From Symsagittifera roscoffensis (Eukaryota; Xenacoelomorpha; Acoela; Convolutidae), in contig NC_087063.1 in the NCBI RefSeq assembly GCF_963678635.1, forward strand, positions 5,674,386 through 5,738,385: a DNA stretch of 64,000 nt, written 5' to 3'. Within the stretch, counting starts at the first letter, position 1, and every line of letters begins with the position of its first letter. The notes beneath the pieces are model-generated. The model made no database searches. It was not told the origin of the DNA and saw only the letters and a program-made list of their open reading frames with translations. The translations under genes and the position numbers were made by a program. Shown piece by piece: positions 22,068-32,986 of the stretch.

Positions 22068-24956
22068 ATGATATTGGCAGAAGAAAAGATTAGACACCAC
22101 GACAGGGAACTACAAACAGATCCGTCCTCAGGAACCTTCAACTTGGACGTGCAGGAGATACGAGGTAGTGAAGAACTTGAAAGGATTGTAGTTTCGAGGA
22201 AGCCATTCAGGGAGCTATCATGCAATTCAAATGTGAGAACAAATCTGGTGCCGGAAGACGACATGAAGGTGGTAAGGAGGATAGTATGCGTGAAGCTGAA
22301 TGACGACGTTCACAACCCTGGGGAGATGAATGGGCAGATCATTGCGCTGAAGGAACATGTCAAAGCGAGATATAGGCTGTCGGACCTGATAAGAGCCCAG
22401 AAAAATGACAAGATGGCAAGCAATCTCTCCAAATGGATCCGAACGGGGTCCAAGGAGAAAGGGGAACTTGGAGAAGACAGCTACAAGATCCTGAGCCAGT
22501 TCTACAAAGAGAGGAAAGAGTTACTCTATCACACGGCTGATGGGGTTGTAGCATGCAAGAGAAAAGAAGAAGACAAGATACTACACAAGCACAACCTCAT
22601 CATACTACCACAATTATATCAGACAGAGGTGCTGTTCAGATCACATGATCAAATGGGGCACCAGGGAATAGACAAAGTGCAACAAAGAATACTTCACAGG
22701 TTCGATTGGCCAGGATTGAGGAAAGCCTGTGAGAGGTGGGTGAATGCATGCCTGGCATGCTTGCAATTGAAAGATCCAAGGAAGATGAAATTCCCACTCA
22801 AGTCGGTAGAAAGCTCGGAATTTAATGAAGTAGTGCAAATAGACCATCAGAAGATCTGTATGACGGAGTCGGGGTATAACCAGATACTGGTTATAATTGA
22901 TCACTTCACAAAGCTGGCGGAAGCGGTGACGTGTCAAACAGCTTCGGCGGAGGAGACTTGTGACCACTTGATAACCCATTGGATATCAAGGTATGGTTGT
23001 CCAATGACTTTTCAGTCAGACCACGGCAAGGCCTTTGTGGGGGACTTGGCTAAAGAATTAATGAAGAGGTCACACATCGCTCAAGCGCACTCAACGACTT
23101 ACCATCCTCAGATCAACGGGCTGGTGGAGAGACAGAATAGAACGTTGGTGAACATGCTGAGGGTATACTGCTCTAGATACATGACGGACTGGGACAAGTA
23201 TCTTCCGCAAGTCGTAGGGGCATACAACAGTACTCAACACTCAACGACGGGAATCAGTCCATTCATGATGTTGACAGGCAAAGAGAGATCGATGCCCCTG
23301 ACGTTCTTTTACCCGGAGTATGAAGGGAGGAGGACCTCGCCTCAAGCTTACGTGAAAGAAGCAATCAGGAGACAGCAGGAGATAAACGAGCTATGCAGGA
23401 GGAACACTGCGCAGGCACAAATGAGACAGCGCAAGAAATATGATGAAAAAATATTACAGGCGAAGCCATATGAAGTGGGCCAGTATGTGTGGGTTTTCCA
23501 GAATGTGATACCGCCCAAAGGGACGAAGAAACTACTCAAGAAATGGAGAGGACCATTCATGATAACTGAAGTACATCAACAAGGACGGTTCTACCGCTTG
23601 AGTACTGGGCGAGCAGCACATTATGAGAACCTGAAGCCTCATGTCCCATCCCCAGAGGACTGGTGTATACCAAAGGACATGGAGGGACTAGAGTACCTAC
23701 TAGTGGAACCAGCATGTGAAGTAAACGAAAAAGGCACCAGAGATAAGAATGATGGCAATGAGAACTTGAGTTTGGATGACAATGAAAAAATAGACGCGGA
23801 CTCTGAAGCGGAATCTTTTGTGGAAGAAGATTGGAACGATCCGGAGCAAGGTGAGGTGCCGAAGTGGACAGAACCAGACTTGTCAATACCAGCGGGGACA
23901 AGGAGTGGCAATCGCAAACGCACAGGCATGAGGTACAACAGGTACGGGGACGATTTCCTGATCGACAAGATACAGCTCGATGACCTAAGCAAAGAACTAA
24001 TAAGTGTGGGCGAGCTGGCGGCAGACGGTGAATGGCAGATCATCGATGATAATGAACACTACCCACAGGAAGACTACTCTACAACGGAACAGGAGACGGA
24101 TTTAGAACAGAGCGAGATAGAGAGGAGGGAGAATACGAACCTGAGGATATTAGAATGGATGCGCGATGTCAAGAACGGAATCGAGGAAGGACAGAGCATA
24201 CAGCAAGTTGACATATCAGCGGGGAAGTACATGAAAACGGATGATCCTCTTTTCGGCTGGACGGCAGCAGACAGCCCGCTCGACATTACGCCAGATAATT
24301 CAGACCCAGCATCATCGACGGGGACGTCGATAAATTTTGTTGTCCGGGGAGTGGGGGTAGGACTTACCCACACCGAAAATTTGATGATAAAGAAACTCAG
24401 AGAAGTGAGGGAAAAGTGCGGGCTGGAACTGGAAGGGGAGGAGGCCGAGCCTATCATAGGACGGAATTTCAAAACGAAGTTTGAAATACCAAACGAATAC
24501 TCAGAAAATATCCTGATAACGGATAGTGACTTCATTCTGTCAGACAGAACTAGCGCAATCTGTATTACGGCGGACATGAGTTTCAAATCAAGACGGGAAG
24601 CTGACTTCAAGAGAGAGTACCAGAACGTGGAGTTTCTGTTTAGACAGAGACCAGCACTGGGAGGAATGGCAGCGCTTCCCCCATCAGTAGCACAAGTCCC
24701 GGGCAAATACCTGTGCTTCCTAGTGACGAGGGTTAATGACAGGAACACGATCGATCCCGAACACGTGATGTTGGCACTAACAAGACTACGAGACTTCATG
24801 ATTGAAAGAGGGATAACGGAGGTCTCAATGCCGGTGTATGACCCAAACAGGGGCAAATTGAGCCCGAGGGAATTGTACGCTATCCTACACGTGGTCTTCG
24901 CAGAAACTGAGATAATGGTGCATCTTCACAAGAAATACTACTTGAGCATCGCCTGA
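22068..24956 (+). CDS. Integrase fused to a C-terminal macro-like domain, copy 2
   Basis: A 962-codon open frame and the best preserved enzyme segment of family A. The integrase HHCC domain (HDQMGH and CLAC) falls near residues 195-235. The DDE core (VVQIDHQ, QSDHGK, NGLVERQ) spans roughly residues 260-365, and a GPF-type module (KKWRGPFMITEVH) lies near residue 495. After an acidic stretch, residues about 810-960 resemble a macro domain, with ENILITDSDF, SAICITADMSF, LCFLVTRVND, LTRLRDFM and GITEVSMPVYDP. In OARD1-type enzymes the last block carries a glycine-rich IGCGLD loop with the catalytic Asp. Here that loop is replaced, so hydrolase activity is doubtful and binding or a structural role is more likely. 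The frame lacks its own obvious start; it probably continued from the linker. Confidence 0.8.
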   Translation: MILAEEKIRHHDRELQTDPSSGTFNLDVQEIRGSEELERIVVSRKPFRELSCNSNVRTNLVPEDDMKVVRRIVCVKLNDDVHNPGEMNGQIIALKEHVKARYRLSDLIRAQKNDKMASNLSKWIRTGSKEKGELGEDSYKILSQFYKERKELLYHTADGVVACKRKEEDKILHKHNLIILPQLYQTEVLFRSHDQMGHQGIDKVQQRILHRFDWPGLRKACERWVNACLACLQLKDPRKMKFPLKSVESSEFNEVVQIDHQKICMTESGYNQILVIIDHFTKLAEAVTCQTASAEETCDHLITHWISRYGCPMTFQSDHGKAFVGDLAKELMKRSHIAQAHSTTYHPQINGLVERQNRTLVNMLRVYCSRYMTDWDKYLPQVVGAYNSTQHSTTGISPFMMLTGKERSMPLTFFYPEYEGRRTSPQAYVKEAIRRQQEINELCRRNTAQAQMRQRKKYDEKILQAKPYEVGQYVWVFQNVIPPKGTKKLLKKWRGPFMITEVHQQGRFYRLSTGRAAHYENLKPHVPSPEDWCIPKDMEGLEYLLVEPACEVNEKGTRDKNDGNENLSLDDNEKIDADSEAESFVEEDWNDPEQGEVPKWTEPDLSIPAGTRSGNRKRTGMRYNRYGDDFLIDKIQLDDLSKELISVGELAADGEWQIIDDNEHYPQEDYSTTEQETDLEQSEIERRENTNLRILEWMRDVKNGIEEGQSIQQVDISAGKYMKTDDPLFGWTAADSPLDITPDNSDPASSTGTSINFVVRGVGVGLTHTENLMIKKLREVREKCGLELEGEEAEPIIGRNFKTKFEIPNEYSENILITDSDFILSDRTSAICITADMSFKSRREADFKREYQNVEFLFRQRPALGGMAALPPSVAQVPGKYLCFLVTRVNDRNTIDPEHVMLALTRLRDFMIERGITEVSMPVYDPNRGKLSPRELYAILHVVFAETEIMVHLHKKYYLSIA

Positions 24957-25418
24957 GTCGGGTACGCGGGGGTCTCGAGTTGGGCATGAGGGAAGAATCT
25001 CGAGTTAGGTATGGGGTACAAAACAGGTAAAGAATCTTAGAGGTGATTGGCATGACAATTAATATTTTAAATGATTGATGGTGCTAAAACATAAAATGAA
25101 TCTGCATGTTTTTAGAAGATTTTAAATTGAACTATTTTAGTAGGACGGAAAGGAAAGGGTTTTAATTATAGTAGTGAAGGGGGGTTTTTAGGTTAGGACA
25201 GCAGCCTGTTAGTCTAAAAATCGGGTTTTATTTTTAGATTGATTTGGTAAAGTCAAATTGACTACTCAACTGTATTCAATTGAAGAAAGAGAACACTAGT
25301 TGAACGACACCTTAACAAGTAAGCTCAAGTTGCTCAGGTAAACTCAAGTTGCTAATACTCAAGTTGCTCAAGTAAAACTCAAGTTGCTAATACTCAAGAT
25401 CACTTGGAAATTACGGAA
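24957..25418 (+). other. Non-coding spacer between Pol and SGNH ORF, copy 2
   Basis: Essentially identical to 8505-8966, with the CTCGAGTT direct repeat, AT-rich middle and terminal CTCAAGTTGCT repeats (about 25322-25400). The spacer is retained in both copies, and the first ATG after it (25419) opens a long frame. No ORF is supported inside. Confidence 0.6.
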
Positions 25419-27319
25419 ATGGCAGATCGATTCTGGAAGTCCATGCCATCGGCTTTGAAAAAACCCACACTTGACGAATTGTACAGACGTCTAAGGGACC
25501 TGGATTATACTCCCGTGGATGAGAGAAAGGCAGTGATGTTGAATGCCATCCTCCAACTGGAGGATGAGGGCGAGTGCCGGGAGTCTGCGACAGAAGCAGT
25601 TTTGATGGTGGGCTACACCACCGATGGAATATCTAATCAAGAGCAAACCAGGTGGTTGTCTTGGAACGTGGATGGAGCAATAAGGGGGTTCGATTTGGCA
25701 AGGAACCCTGGCTTGAGTAATAATACTGAGTATGGTGCAGGGGAATTCCCACTGCCGGTCAGACCATCAGTCAGATCCACGGGCCAGAGCACGAGCAAGA
25801 CACCATTGATGTCTCGAGCACAGCAGACGGGGGAAGCGTATCCGGACGTCAGTATCATGAAGAGAGAGCTTGAGAGGACTCAGCGGGAGAGGAACAAGGC
25901 GAACCTCGACCGGGATCAAGCGGTGCTCGAGAGAGATCAGGCAAAAGTTGAGAGGGATCAAGCGCGGAGGGCACTGGACATGATGAGAGCTGAACAGCTA
26001 CAGGCAGAAAGGGTGCGAGAGAATGCCGCAAATTGCGAGCAGCTGAAGTCGGAGCTTGACAGGATCCAGCAGCGACAACGCGAGTTCGACATGCAGAAAG
26101 GGGCTAGGCCCAAAGAGCGGGTGGTGACCGGCTCAAGACCAGAGTCACTTATGGAGGTGGATGAAGCTCCTAGGTCGAAGGGACGATTCAACCTCGATCG
26201 CACTGCTCAAGAACATATGAACGAAGGGTTGGAGGTGTGGATACCGTCTGAATCAGCGTCCTCCCTGCGTGGTCTAGAGACACAAGTAATACTCCCATTG
26301 ATGGACGTCGCGCTGCCTGGATATATGCCAAGTTCGACCCCGGGTAGTAGTCAGGTGAGTGGTAGCTCGTCACGACTGAAAGAGTTGCACGAACGGCTAC
26401 AACTAAGGAATCGCGAGAGTCCAGCAAGAGTGGACTTACCCTCGACGTGGGGGGAGCAACCTGTCAGGAGTGTGGTAATCTCGAGTTACAAAAAGAATAC
26501 GGAAGGTAGATACCACAGGCACAATCGGATGGACTGGAGCACGGCGCAGAGAGACAGGAGAGATTGCTTCCATGACGCAGCTTGGGTGGAATACCTCACG
26601 CAGCCACGTGTGCCCGAGGGGGCGGTCCACCTGATCATAGGGGACAGCTTGTTGCGGGTGCTGACCCGGATCCAGTCCCATTGGCAAACGGGGATCTTGA
26701 GCTTCGCTGGAGCCGCGACGCCGCAGATGCTAGCGACACTTGAGATGCTAGGTATGGCAAGAGTATATACGGTGACTCTGATGATCGGGACAAATGACGT
26801 GTCCAGGGGGAAGCAAGGAAGGTGGCGAGGCTGCACGACAAGATCAGCTGCATTCTTGAGGAATTGCGGATTCAGATGGATCCAGCTATTCTTACGGTGT
26901 GCACCATCCCTTACAACATGAAAGCGGACCAGCATGCAATGGAGATGAACACAAAAGTGCGAAACCTGAACGAAATAATCAGGCAGATAAACCGAAGAAG
27001 TGTCCTCCCCGTTGGGTTGTTGGACGTGGCCGAGCAAATGGAGCTATCCGCTTTCCCTGACGATGCATCCTCGGATGGGATTCACTTTGATAGGCCCAGA
27101 GGGGTGGAGTGGTTGAATGACGTCTTCCAAAGACACATAAGCGCATTGGAGGCAGAGTTGCTAGAGACGGCACAGGTCACATTCGGACCACCCCCAAATC
27201 CACCCTTCTTCAACTCGAGGGCTTTGTCCAGTCGCTTGGGTGCGATGGCCGATTCTAGAGACAGTTCGAGGAACAGCCGAACCAAGTTGCCGGGCGCCGC
27301 GCCCATGGAGGCTGATTAG
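25419..27319 (+). pseudogene. Coiled-coil plus SGNH (GDSL) hydrolase ORF, copy 2
   Basis: ATG 25419 (MADRFWK) opens a frame to 26921, and the C-terminal part continues in a second frame at 26822-27319. Residues about 150-220 form a coiled coil with RDQA repeats. Block I GDSL lies at 26640-26651, block III GTND at 26787-26798 and block V DGIH at 27074-27085. The distance from the Ser to the Asp/His pair is about 144 residues, usual for SGNH hydrolases, which deacylate lipids, sugars or proteins. One frameshift between 26798 and 26822 separates blocks III and V and is shared with copy 1. All expected catalytic residues (Ser, Asn, Asp, His) are present. An SGNH-type esterase is known in ORF1 of CR1-like non-LTR elements; its presence in a Ty3/Gypsy element is unusual. 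Confidence 0.78.
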
Positions 27320-28750
27320 GCAACGTCATCAACTCCCCAGGGATCGATAATATCCTCGGTGGTGGTGGCGGAGAAGAAGAAGACGGAGAGACCAGCGGAG
27401 ACCAGCAGGTCGAAATATGTGGAGAAGGTCAAGGAGCTGGACTTGGAAGACCTGGAGTGCAGGCTAGAGTTAGCGAAAGCTTTGGGTCTTGAGCAGGTGT
27501 CGCACGAAGACTTGGGTAGACTCCAGTGCGTGGACTGGTTGAAGGCTCACGAGACACACTTCTCGAGAGCAAAAATGACGGAGACGGCGGATCTGACTGG
27601 GATTCCCACAAAATCGGTGATGGGACCTATTAACTATAGACCTCTCAAGTCATTAGGGAGTCCGGGATTCGTGGTGGAGCTTCCCAAACACCGAACCAGC
27701 ATTGCCAGGATTAGGGTGGCCACTCCAGCACAGTTGAGGGTGGTGGACAAGCTGATGGATCCGAGAGAGATGGAATTACCAGACGCCGCGTATGAAGGTA
27801 CGAAACTAGCCAACGACCCCAGATACGGGAAACCCTGCGGGAATACGCAGCTGGCCAAAACCTTAGCTGTTTATGACAGGGCAGACCCAGCCGCAATGAG
27901 GGTGGTCATCGTGGCGGGATCGGACTTTGAGGGGACGTCTCCCAAATTGTTTTGGCCGGAAACTCTGATATATTCATTGCCGGGAGCGGAGCTAAACCAG
28001 ATGTTAACCCTGGTGGTGGCAGTAAAATCAGAGATGCCTTGCGAGCCTGAGCTACTGCTGTTTGCAGGGATGAACGATCACTTGCATGCGACGGGGTTTC
28101 TTGAGCAGCTCAAGGGTGATGAACCTACGCCGAAGAAGATCTGGGAAGCCATCCAGACATTATTTGCAGCCATGAATGAAGTACAAGAGAACGTTGCCTC
28201 ACGATTTGGCTCCAAGACAAAAGTGGCGTTCACGACGTCCCCCGGGTACGCGAGCATGCCTCCCGCTCTGCAATTTGTGTATGCGATCTTGATCTTGATA
28301 GCAGAAGGGAATGGATGGCGTATTCTGATTGCAGCTCCCAATCGGGAACTGGAACCTACGAACTTGAGACTTCGCAGGTCAGAACTCGCGGCGGCGTGGG
28401 CGGATGTGTCCCACGCTATGAGGGGCTTTCACGAGTTGGCCGACATCCTCATCGTATTGGACGAGGTCCTCTTGCTGGAGATATCTAACTTCGCTAGGCA
28501 ACTCAAGCTCAGTCCGATTATAGGGGACGAGCATCCAGTGGTGACTCACGTGACGGCCAGTCTGTGGTTTCGAAACATGGAGGTGACCATCACAAGCTCC
28601 ACCAGTAAATCTAGAGGGCCGAGCAACGAGAGGAAGAACGTGGCCGCATCGGAGAAGCAGCTGGAGTCGATGGTGTATCGACTGACACAAGAGGGAGGCA
28701 GGTGGCCCTTCCTGACACCAAGGCTGGAGAACGCCACGGAGAAGACATAA
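27320..28750 (+). pseudogene. Second, degenerate SGNH-like ORF, copy 2
   Basis: Same frame as the preceding block V, separated from it only by TAG 27317-27319. About 476 codons to TAA 28748-28750, a private stop created by a small insertion. A charged N-terminus is followed by a globular region. Motifs AGSDFEG (about 27913), AGMND (GMND at 28067-28078) and DVSH (28403-28414) are ordered and spaced like SGNH blocks I, III and V. Block I has Ser before Asp, so the nucleophile arrangement is altered. I read it as an inactive or diverged duplicate of the first SGNH domain. It could also be an unrelated fold. Confidence 0.5.
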
Positions 28751-29362
28751 AAAGAAGATGCTCCGCTTCTGGTGAAGCAGATCTGGGATTTTCTTGGGGA
28801 GCAGCTGGGAATGGCCGAGAAAAGGGAAATGACGGTTGGCACGTTCGTCACAGCAGCCAACGAAGTCACGATTGGAGGATTCTGGACGGATCACGCAAGG
28901 GGTGAGCTGAGGACGAGGAGGGATCACGAGAGTCTTGAGCTCTTGAGTCCTTGTTGGGGAAAGGAATTCCTGGCCGAAATGTATAGCGCGAAAGAGACCA
29001 TATTTAAAGCCTTCATACAGGAAGTATTGAATATGCCCATCAGTCTGTTGCTGGCACTGTACCTGGTTTACCCAAGGTACCTGTTTAATATGGGCCCAGC
29101 ATAGATGTTCAGTCGGGGCGTGGACACCCTCCGGATAGACGGATACTTGACATTGGTGCTTCTAACCCACGGGGAACTGGTGTCATTTCACCGACTGATG
29201 AAATATGGAGAGCCTCTGTCGATGGGAAAAACACACTCGAGTATTGACACCTACTCGTATAAGTGTGCTGCCGGGCTAAAGACGCTGCTGATACAGTACC
29301 TACTAATGCAGTACCGGCACCTGACTGGTGAAGAAAAGAGCCCGAAGACAAGAGAGGAGTGA
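28751..29362 (+). pseudogene. Unknown post-Pol module, copy 2
   Basis: After the private TAA at 28748 the frame shifts and continues from 28772 to an in-frame TAG at 29102-29104, shared with copy 1. It then goes on to TGA 29360-29362. The product is unrecognised. It contains mildly hydrophobic segments (NMPISLLLALYLVYPRYLF) that are too polar and short to call transmembrane with confidence. In copy 1 the same region is contiguous with the second SGNH-like ORF, so it is probably its C-terminal part. Confidence 0.55.
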
Positions 29363-31251
29363 GGAAAGTGAATGGGGGCATGCCTCTATTGACGGACCTA
29401 TGCCTGGCCATGAGATCGGACCCCATGGGGATGATCCGGGGGCTAGGGGAGGTCGTAACCTGTATCTATGGACCGGCCGTCACGTTCGCGTTTCCAGATC
29501 CTCTGGTGAAAGCTTATCGACACTCAGTAACCCACGTGAGCCTCATAAGCGTACTAGATGGGACGACACTTAATTGGTGTCAGCAGGAGGTGCTAAGGGC
29601 ACAGATGAGCAAGACGGTGCTCTTCGGAAAGGTGAAGGATCCGGAGTTGGTGGTGTACAGTTTTCGAGGACAACTGCAGTGCAGGATGGGAGGCAAGCGC
29701 AAAGGCCCCATCGAAACCTATCCCAAGTTCTGGAACCTAAATCCCCTGACAGCAAATGGACAAGAGATCTTGAGAATTCCCGCGTGGAAGAAAAGCTTCG
29801 AGCTGGTGAAAAGGGAGCTAGAGGCAATATTGGAGAAGGAAGTCCTGCCGGCAAGCATTCCAGAATTTCCAACAGTGAGGAGAATGACCCTGGGGATGAA
29901 CAGCTCCCTGGTGGTCCCGTCCCTTTTCGCGAAAGCAGCAACCGAAGAACAGCAGAAGGAGTTCATCGACGGCTGGGATTCTCTCTTCATCGGCTACTCT
30001 GCAGCGATCTATTTTCATACCAGCGATACGAAAACAAATTCATGGACAACTCAAGCCAAGAAAATGAGAGGGTCGATGCCCCCGAAGTTCGAGGTACGAG
30101 ATGCCTTGAGATCACTTGAGCGGGCAGGTCTAGAGAACCAGTTGCCGGTGTGGGACGATGGCAGGATGATAGTGAATGAAGGGCATATCGCACTGAAAGC
30201 AGACGATATGCTGTTTGCCACAAGGAAATACCGGGCACCTTACGGACTAGAGCAGGTGGAAAGGAGACAGGAGGTAAAGGAGCTGGATGCAGCAGGCCCA
30301 TTGCATGTGGCTCTGACAGAGTATAAGAAAACGGGTCCAGCTACACCATCACCCCTATCAGTGGACACCCCTGGGGATAAAAGGAGTGGTCCCGTAGAAG
30401 ATCGGTTCAGAAGGATTCTTGAGAGAAGAGAAGCAGAATCGGGGGAAGAAAGCATGGATGAGACTCTCAGTGAGGCAGGAGAGGATATGGAGGTGGGAAA
30501 TACACCGGAGCAGAAGCCATCGGAGGAAGAGTTCACCACGCATGAACTGTTGAAAGATCTGAGTGGAGAAAATTGGGCAGACACCCCCACGCCACCTTTG
30601 ACCTCATCTCCCCGCAAGAACCTAGAGTTGCCACTGACGAGTGAGAATCCCAACATGGGAATGATCTTCCTGAGTGCGGAGAAAAGGGAGAAGAACACCT
30701 TCGAGGCAAACAAGGATGCCTTCCTAGGCACTCTGGATGCGGATGCTTGGCGAAGATTCTTGAGCGATTTTAATCGAGAAGTGGACGACGACACCACATT
30801 GGACGATTTTAAGGAGGAGCTGTGGGACACGGTGGTGAAGTTCGGAGAACCTATCCTGATGGGGACAAGTCTGGAGGAGAAAGCTAGAGGAGAGCTGCTG
30901 AGCAAGATGGTCGAGTTGAGGAAGGCACCACGAAAGACCAGAGAAGACAAATGTAAAGACAGCTCTACTCCGAAACAAAAAACTGACGATAAAATAATTG
31001 AACATGTAAGGGGGGATAAGATCGGAACTAGTAATATAATTAAAAGTACTACTATCCTTAAGGCTCGAGCAGGGGGGAGGCAAGAGTTGGAAGGGTTGGA
31101 CGGAGACAAGGAAAGACGTGAGGTCTCGCAAGAGGAAGAGAGACGTGGAGGGATTGGGCAGTACTTCAGCGGATGCGGTCTAGGAGGAAAACTTGAGAGA
31201 GATGGCCCCCATGGTTCTGGCACGATGGAAGACAGCAGCCTACAAGAGTAG
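29359..31251 (+). CDS. Unknown 630-codon post-Pol ORF, copy 2
   Basis: The longest uninterrupted post-Pol frame outside the integrase ORF. It overlaps the preceding frame by four bases, which suggests a frameshift in a once longer polyprotein, so no independent start is claimed. The N-terminal half looks globular. From about residue 340 it becomes acidic and disordered (runs of S, E, D, P). A helical segment (DAWRRFLSDFNREVDDDTT) follows, then a basic, hydrophilic tail. I recognise no family. Positions 30739-31332 of this ORF were copied to 35151-35744. Confidence 0.6.
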   Translation: MRKVNGGMPLLTDLCLAMRSDPMGMIRGLGEVVTCIYGPAVTFAFPDPLVKAYRHSVTHVSLISVLDGTTLNWCQQEVLRAQMSKTVLFGKVKDPELVVYSFRGQLQCRMGGKRKGPIETYPKFWNLNPLTANGQEILRIPAWKKSFELVKRELEAILEKEVLPASIPEFPTVRRMTLGMNSSLVVPSLFAKAATEEQQKEFIDGWDSLFIGYSAAIYFHTSDTKTNSWTTQAKKMRGSMPPKFEVRDALRSLERAGLENQLPVWDDGRMIVNEGHIALKADDMLFATRKYRAPYGLEQVERRQEVKELDAAGPLHVALTEYKKTGPATPSPLSVDTPGDKRSGPVEDRFRRILERREAESGEESMDETLSEAGEDMEVGNTPEQKPSEEEFTTHELLKDLSGENWADTPTPPLTSSPRKNLELPLTSENPNMGMIFLSAEKREKNTFEANKDAFLGTLDADAWRRFLSDFNREVDDDTTLDDFKEELWDTVVKFGEPILMGTSLEEKARGELLSKMVELRKAPRKTREDKCKDSSTPKQKTDDKIIEHVRGDKIGTSNIIKSTTILKARAGGRQELEGLDGDKERREVSQEEERRGGIGQYFSGCGLGGKLERDGPHGSGTMEDSSLQE

Positions 31252-32986
31252 CTACGAGCCGAGGAAACTGCTCGACGTAGAAAAGGAGATGGAGATCCCC
31301 ACCAGCTCAACAAAGGAAGAAGACTTCAAGCCTCAGAGGATAAAAATGAAGCGAGGTTCGACGAGCGGGCAGACCTGGGAAGTGGACGTCGGCAAAGAAT
31401 GGTTCTCAAATGAACACCAGGCTACCGGGAAGCAAGTGACTAGTGATCCTTTTGAGAAAAATAAAACGAGGAACATCGCCCGACCGTGGTGGGTGGCCCT
31501 GGAAACATTGCAGGAATTGGAAGACTGCCTGAAGAAGCTCGACAGTGGAGTGTCACGCAAACGACGCAACTGGGCTACCCAGCAGAAGGCTGGTATCAAT
31601 AACTTGGAATTGGGGAGCCAACTGAAGAGAACTTGGCAGAACTTGTTAAAGGATCATTTTGAAGAAGCGATGGGAACATCCTCATCGGCATCGCCGTTGA
31701 TGGCGAATCCCTTTATTAGGACCGCAGGACAACTGATGTTCGCGTGGAGCCTGTTGGGGATAGAGTTAGAGACACTGACTTCGTACGACAAGTTGAAGTT
31801 GGGAGGTAAGAATCTAGAGGTATATCGAATGCTGATGCAGCACGTTGCTAGGGACAACTCAGGCTTGAGCCTGGCAAGGAGGAAAGATGCTACCTGTTTC
31901 TTGAGATGGACAATGTCGATGATGACTGACAGTACCATCCTGGCATGTCACCAGAGAGCAATTGGAAGCAAGACGCTGGAAAGGAGAGTCTCCACAGTCA
32001 TCTTGAATGTGTAACAGAGTACTGGGATAGAAAAGGAGGATGGTTCTAGGCAATCTCTAGAGAGCCACAGGAAGTTAGATGAGATACGGAGATTCTACAA
32101 CAAGAAGTTCGAGGAGAAACACGACGTTCACCGTAACTTGGCTTCTTCAGGAGAGTACTTGAAATCCAACAAGAAGGGAGAGTATCAGTATGTGTCTGGA
32201 GTGATGGGGATGGCATACAACCCTTTCTTAGACTTAGAAGCTGGAGGTGCCCACAGAAACTATGAGGTGGCGGAGCTGCTGAAGTTCTGGACAGAGAAGA
32301 TAATGGAGATAGATCCTGTGGAAAGAGAGAGACCTAGTCTAGGTTTGATTCTCGAGAGAACACCGGAAGTGATAAGTGTGCCACGCTCAAGTAAAAGAGT
32401 AGAACTAAAAATGGGTAACGGGAACGGCTTGTTGACCACAAATCTGGGAGTGGCGTGGAAATTGCTCAGGCCCTCCTGGTGTCCACATCCCCATGCGAGC
32501 CTGATCGAGGAAGTCACTGAGCGAGTGAGATTGGCGCCGACAGAGGATGGAGATTTAGCGACATTGAGTATAGTACATAGACTGATCCTGCCTCATATGA
32601 AGGAGTCAAGTGACATGACGAGTGGAACAGGGTCGGTAAAGAAGATGGAGCCGGGCAGTTGTCTTGACTCGACGTGTGGGAATGGTGAGCACACCTGTGA
32701 TGGACGATCGTGCGTCAGGATACAGTCTTTCCAGAAAGAAGACCTAGTCACCTGGTTTGAAGATATTACCGAAAGGGAGAAAAGTGAGATACAGATAGTG
32801 GCTGAGTGTTACGCGAGTACCACTGTGAACCTAGCAACAGCTCTGGGATTCTTCTCAAGAATGTGTAGTCTCCAGTCACTGGAGAGGCTAGAGTCAGAAC
32901 ACCACTTGGTGACCGCGTTGAGCGTGGAGTCATGGCCCGGAGTGTTGCAAGTGACCCAGAAACACATCAAGAGTTGGAAGGTTTGA
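31202..32986 (+). pseudogene. Unknown post-Pol module with relatives in element C, copy 2
   Basis: The first ATG in frame is 31202. An in-frame TAA (32012-32014) splits it, and TGA 32984-32986 ends it. No known domain is recognised. Residues around 32178-32330 (GEYQYVSGVMGMAYN) resemble a segment of the element C relic at 39552-39700 (KSYHYVSGMVEMACN). The stretch near 32815 (TTVNLATALGFF) resembles 38990 (TEVNIVTAARFF). A cysteine-rich patch (CLDSTCGNGEHTCDGRSC, about 32660) might bind metal. Similarity to a second family suggests that this is a real, once selected protein. Confidence 0.6.

Noticed and set aside
30240-31313. 357-codon minus-strand ORF opposite the unknown post-Pol ORF
   Set aside because: It is the antisense shadow of a purine-rich plus-strand frame that has clearer coding character and a partly matching copy 1.
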